Assembly: GCA_905206195.1 (NCBI GenBank)
Contig: CAJLGN010000028.1
Coordinates: forward strand, 1-9,509
Length of the DNA stretch: 9,509 bases
Direction: 5' to 3'
Source: an uncultured Roseburia sp.
GTDB lineage: Bacteria; Bacillota; Clostridia; Lachnospirales; Lachnospiraceae
A program made the position numbers and the translations under genes. Below the pieces are notes generated by a model, which searched no databases, had not been told where the DNA came from, and saw nothing but the letters and a program-made list of their open reading frames with translations. Every line of letters begins with the position of its first letter. Position 1 is the stretch's first letter. Positions 7,290 to 9,509 of this stretch are shown here, piece after piece.

Positions 7290-8474
7290 TTAAGGTCTCT
7301 CAACGATGGTAGAGCATCCCATACCGCCGCCGATACACAGGGTTGCGAGTCCTCTCTTCGCATCTCTCTTCTGCATCTCATGTAATAATGTAACAAGGAT
7401 ACGGCATCCGGAAGCCCCCACCGGGTGTCCCAGCGCGATCGCGCCGCCGTTTACATTTACCTTGGACATATCGAATCCAAGATCCTTTGCAACTGCCACC
7501 GACTGCGCAGCGAAAGCCTCATTCGCCTCGATCAGATCGATGTCCTCGATGGAGAGTCCCGTCTTCTCAAATGTCTTTCTGGTGGAAGCTACAGGTCCAA
7601 TACCCATGATCTCCGGCTCAACTCCGCCGAGCGCTCCACCAGCCCATGTCGCCATCGGAGTCACGCCGAGTTCTTTCGCCTTCTCCTCGCTCATGATGAC
7701 AATCGCTGCAGCGCCGTCGTTGATACCGGAAGCATTGCCGGCGGTGACAAGGCCGCCCTCTTTGCCGGAGCAGCATTTTAACTTCGCGAGGGACTCCACA
7801 GTCGTTCCCGCACGCGGACCTTCATCCGTCACGAAATCAACGATTTCTTTTTTAACTTTGATCGGAACCGGAACGATCTCATCCTTAAATCTTCCCTCGG
7901 CAATCGCCTTCTCGCACTTCTGCTGGCTACTTGCGGAAAACTCGTCCAGCTCCTCTCTGGTCAGACCGTACTTATCGCAGATATTCTCTGCCGTGATCAT
8001 CATGTGATAGTGGTTGAACGCATCGGTCAGCGCGTCATTTACCATAGTATCAATGATAGTCGCATTGTTCATGCGATATCCAAAACGAGCTTTTGTCATG
8101 GCGTATGGAGCCATGGACATATTCTCCATACCGCCGGCAACAATAATGTCTGCCTGGCCTGCCAAAATCATAGCAGCCGCTTCATTCACACACTTTAATC
8201 CGGAGCCGCACACCACGTTGAGTGTCACTGCCGGAACCTCAATTGGCAGGCCCGCTTTGATGGAAGCCTGGCGTGCGACGTTCTGTCCCTGGGCAGCCTG
8301 GATTACGCAGCCCATGAGGACTTCGTCAACCTGCTCAGGTTTTACGCCAGCTCTGTTGAGCGCTTCCTTTATCACAATCGCTCCCAAATCCGCCGCCGGA
8401 GTGTTGCTTAAGGCTCCGCCCATCTTACCGATTGCAGTACGGCATGCGCCTGCTAAAACTACTTTGTTTGCCAT
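7290..8474 (-). CDS. thl: Acetyl-CoA acetyltransferase (biosynthetic thiolase)
   Basis: A 394-residue thiolase of full length. The N-terminal thiolase domain (about 4-264) carries the acyl-accepting nucleophile C89 in NVVCGSGLK, and the C-terminal domain (272-393) has NEAFA (318-322), [14 protein letters not shown] (343-356) with H350, and the second catalytic cysteine C380 in CIGGGMG. It condenses two acetyl-CoA to acetoacetyl-CoA, the first step of butyrate formation. C89 and C380 correspond to the pair that forms a redox-switch disulfide in Clostridium acetobutylicum ThlA; whether this enzyme does so cannot be seen. The ATG at 8474 has AAGGAG (8483-8488) eight bases upstream. It is the first gene of the cluster and lies below two Rex-type operators. 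A hairpin follows its stop codon. Confidence 0.97.
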   Translation of the reverse strand: MANKVVLAGACRTAIGKMGGALSNTPAADLGAIVIKEALNRAGVKPEQVDEVLMGCVIQAAQGQNVARQASIKAGLPIEVPAVTLNVVCGSGLKCVNEAAAMILAGQADIIVAGGMENMSMAPYAMTKARFGYRMNNATIIDTMVNDALTDAFNHYHMMITAENICDKYGLTREELDEFSASSQQKCEKAIAEGRFKDEIVPVPIKVKKEIVDFVTDEGPRAGTTVESLAKLKCCSGKEGGLVTAGNASGINDGAAAIVIMSEEKAKELGVTPMATWAGGALGGVEPEIMGIGPVASTRKTFEKTGLSIEDIDLIEANEAFAAQSVAVAKDLGFDMSKVNVNGGAIALGHPVGASGCRILVTLLHEMQKRDAKRGLATLCIGGGMGCSTIVERP

Positions 8475-8492
8475 TTTCTCGTCTCCTTCTCC

Positions 8493-8521
8493 AAAATAAA
8501 TTTGCCGAAAATCGCTGTTAA
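8493..8521 (-). promoter_or_regulatory. Candidate thl-proximal promoter overlapping Rex box
   Basis: On the minus strand TTAACA (8521-8516), 17 bp, TATTTT (8498-8493) match the sigma-A consensus at 5 of 6 and 4 of 6. The -35 box is the right half of the Rex site, so repression would be direct. A weakness is that the start point would fall around 8487, at the edge of the Shine-Dalgarno sequence, leaving a leader of only about 12 nt. Confidence 0.3.
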
Positions 8522-8532
8522 TTTTTTAACAA
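8515..8532. promoter_or_regulatory. Rex operator, thl-proximal
   Basis: The minus strand reads TTGTTAA-AAAA-TTAACA-G, matching the Firmicutes Rex consensus TTGTTAA-N4-TTAACAA at 13 of 14 defined bases. Rex is the NADH/NAD+-sensing repressor known to control thl, crt-bcd-etf-hbd and alcohol dehydrogenase genes in Clostridia. The site is 41-58 bp upstream of the thl start codon, a sensible place for repression of the butyrate cluster. When NADH is high, Rex leaves the DNA and the NADH-consuming pathway is expressed. Confidence 0.8.
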
Positions 8533-8644
8533 ACTTTTGCAAAAAAATAAGATCTGCTCCGCGGCCGATGTCTATTTTTTTACAAATTCCCTATTCGGTT
8601 ATTTTTTACAATCAGCGTTTTTACTAGCTTTTTGATACCTTTTT

Positions 8645-8673
8645 ATGCTACCATATTTCCCCTTTAAATGCAA
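8645..8673 (-). promoter_or_regulatory. Candidate upstream thl promoter (extended -10)
   Basis: On the minus strand TTGCAT (8673-8668), 17 bp, TAGCAT (8650-8645), with TGG directly before the -10 as an extended -10 element. The -10 matches 4 of 6 and the -35 only 3 of 6. It would give a leader of about 165 nt containing the proximal Rex box. A weak but properly spaced candidate. Confidence 0.35.
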
Positions 8674-8682
8674 TAACTTTCT

Positions 8683-8710
8683 GTGCTGTTCTTTTTTGAG
8701 AACTTAGCAC
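8683..8710. repeat. Interrupted 10-bp hairpin in the thl upstream region
   Basis: GTGCTGTTCT (8683-8692) pairs with AGAAC (8699-8703) and AGCAC (8706-8710), with a 2-nt bulge and a 6-nt loop. On the plus strand it is followed by TTTTAT, which is terminator-like, but no plus-strand gene precedes it. On the minus strand no U run follows. Function unknown; it may back up the terminator of the upstream hydrolase gene from the opposite side or be a protein-binding site. Confidence 0.4.
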
Positions 8711-8761
8711 TTTTATCCTACTCTCCCTTTCCTCGTGCATTCGCCGCATCCCGCAAATATT

Positions 8762-8779
8762 TTGTTAAATTTTTAACAT
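8762..8779. promoter_or_regulatory. Rex operator, distal
   Basis: The plus strand reads TTGTTAA-ATTT-TTAACA-T, again 13 of 14 defined bases of the Rex consensus TTGTTAA-N4-TTAACAA. It lies about 290 bp upstream of thl, 20 bp past the terminator of the hydrolase gene, and 247 bp from the proximal site. No convincing promoter overlaps it, so it may be an auxiliary site that helps loop DNA, or mark an upstream promoter I cannot identify. Confidence 0.7.
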
Positions 8780-8798
8780 TCTTTTTTCCCTTTAGCAC

Positions 8799-8844
8799 AA
8801 AAAAAGGAGTGATTATTGTGCACATTACACAAAATCACTCCTTT
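8799..8844 (-). terminator. Intrinsic terminator of the cell-wall hydrolase gene
   Basis: AAAGGAGTGATT (8803-8814) pairs with AATCACTCCTTT (8833-8844) over 12 bp; after one bulged A, TTGTG (8816-8820) pairs with CACAA (8828-8832), closing a 7-nt loop. In minus-strand RNA the stem runs into a seven-U tract (8805-8799). It lies 43 bp after the stop codon of the hydrolase gene and separates that unit from the butyrate cluster. Confidence 0.9.
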
Positions 8845-8886
8845 GGTACAGCAAGCGCATTTTCCGCTTCCCCCACAGCTGCACTC

Positions 8887-9509
8887 TCAATAAAATACAT
8901 GATGTCCGATGACGGTTCCCTGGATGATTCCGTTGTTCGTCCGAAAGTAGAGGCTGCTTAACGTTATGTTCCCGCCAAGCACCTCCTGCGCCGCCTTCAG
9001 GCAGGAATCATTGACGCCCGCCTGAAGGCGGTAGGCGAGCCGGCCGCTCGCGACCGGTGAAAATTGATTTTTTTGATAGATGACACCGGTGATCGTATTC
9101 GGGAAGTAGGAACTCTTTACGCGGTTTAGCACGACACTGCCCACCGCCAGTTTGCCCTCGTACGGCTCTCCCTCCGCCTCACACTGAATGATTGCCCCGA
9201 GAAGATACGCATCGCTGTCTGCCGGGACGTAGATGACGCCGGACGTGTCCTCCTGCTCTTGCTGCTTGATTGCCTCAAGGCGCGCCGCGTCCTCCTTCGC
9301 TTTCTGAATTTCCAGCTGCCGCTCGTACTCGAGCATCTGCTGAAGGCGCTCGGAGATATCATCCACGCTGGCCTGGGCATTCACCAGATCCTCACTCGCC
9401 TGCGCAATATTGGACTTTGTCGTGCCAATGAGGCTGTTGACATTGTTCTGTCTCTCCTGCATCTTCCCCTTGAGCGCCACCAGATCCTCCATATCGCCTT
9501 CCAGATCCG
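8887..9509 (-). CDS. Coiled-coil protein with C-terminal SleB-type cell-wall hydrolase domain, 5' end outside window
   Basis: The frame is open to the right edge (an in-frame ATG at 9492 is preceded by further coding sequence, DLEGD), so the true start and any signal peptide lie outside. About 207 residues are visible. Counted from the ATG, 1-80 are charged, heptad-like and predicted coiled coil, resembling the N-terminal part of PcsB/CwlO-type secreted hydrolases. Residues 92-201 match the Hydrolase_2 (SleB/CwlJ) fold: DAYLLGAIIQCEAEGEPYEG (94-113), with likely catalytic Glu105, then LAVGSVVLNRV (115-125) and NQFSPVASGRL (142-152). Such enzymes cut peptidoglycan, in spore cortex lysis for SleB or in vegetative wall turnover. 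The coiled coil suggests a secreted vegetative enzyme held or regulated at the surface rather than a germination enzyme, but that is inference. A strong terminator follows the stop codon. Confidence 0.88.
   Translation of the reverse strand, partial: DLEGDMEDLVALKGKMQERQNNVNSLIGTTKSNIAQASEDLVNAQASVDDISERLQQMLEYERQLEIQKAKEDAARLEAIKQQEQEDTSGVIYVPADSDAYLLGAIIQCEAEGEPYEGKLAVGSVVLNRVKSSYFPNTITGVIYQKNQFSPVASGRLAYRLQAGVNDSCLKAAQEVLGGNITLSSLYFRTNNGIIQGTVIGHHVFY

Noticed and set aside
7306..8007. Long plus-strand open frame of about 233 codons
   Set aside because: It is exactly antisense to the thl gene, has a low-complexity Ser/Ala/Pro-rich product and no ribosome-binding site; it is a shadow of thl codon bias.

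Overview
The window looks like chromosomal DNA of an anaerobic, butyrate-forming member of the Clostridia, most likely Lachnospiraceae or a close relative. This is inferred from gene content: a bifurcating-type Bcd/EtfBA set, rubrerythrin and high-molecular-weight rubredoxin, and a spore-cortex-type hydrolase domain. All recognised genes lie on the minus strand, so transcription runs from right to left. No transposase, tRNA, rRNA or CRISPR array was seen.

Layout from right to left (5' to 3' of the transcripts). At 8887-9509 is the 3' part of a coiled-coil protein with a C-terminal SleB-type cell-wall hydrolase domain, ended by a strong intrinsic terminator (8799-8844). An AT-rich control region (8475-8798) follows. 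It carries two near-perfect Rex operators, matching TTGTTAA-N4-TTAACAA at 13 of 14 defined bases, and a hairpin. Next is the butyrate cluster: thl (thiolase, 7290-8474), hbd (3-hydroxybutyryl-CoA dehydrogenase, 6304-7143), bcd (butyryl-CoA dehydrogenase, 5051-6204, broken by a one-base deletion), etfB (4233-5015) and etfA (3165-4205). No crotonase (crt) gene is present. A 144-bp nested inverted-repeat element followed by a T run (2995-3143) closes the cluster.

A MATE-family multidrug/Na+ antiporter gene (1644-2981) comes next, then an oxidative-stress operon: a PerR/Fur-family regulator (1098-1526), rubrerythrin (569-1105, overlapping the regulator by 8 bp) and a high-molecular-weight rubredoxin (flavin-binding split barrel plus rubredoxin, cut by the left edge). 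This operon has a consensus promoter, TTGACA-N17-TATAAT, whose -10 and spacer are exactly covered by a perfect 24-bp palindrome, the likely auto-regulatory operator.

Together the genes describe two linked redox systems. Thl, Hbd, an off-window crotonase and Bcd/EtfAB convert acetyl-CoA to butyryl-CoA while reoxidising NADH, and the Rex sites would tie this to the NADH/NAD+ ratio. The PerR-Rbr-Hrb operon would use NAD(P)H-derived electrons to remove peroxide that damages oxygen-sensitive enzymes. I see no wholly unknown system. The points most worth checking are the bcd frameshift, the regulatory palindromes, the hairpin between thl and hbd, and the inverted-repeat element between etfA and the MATE gene.
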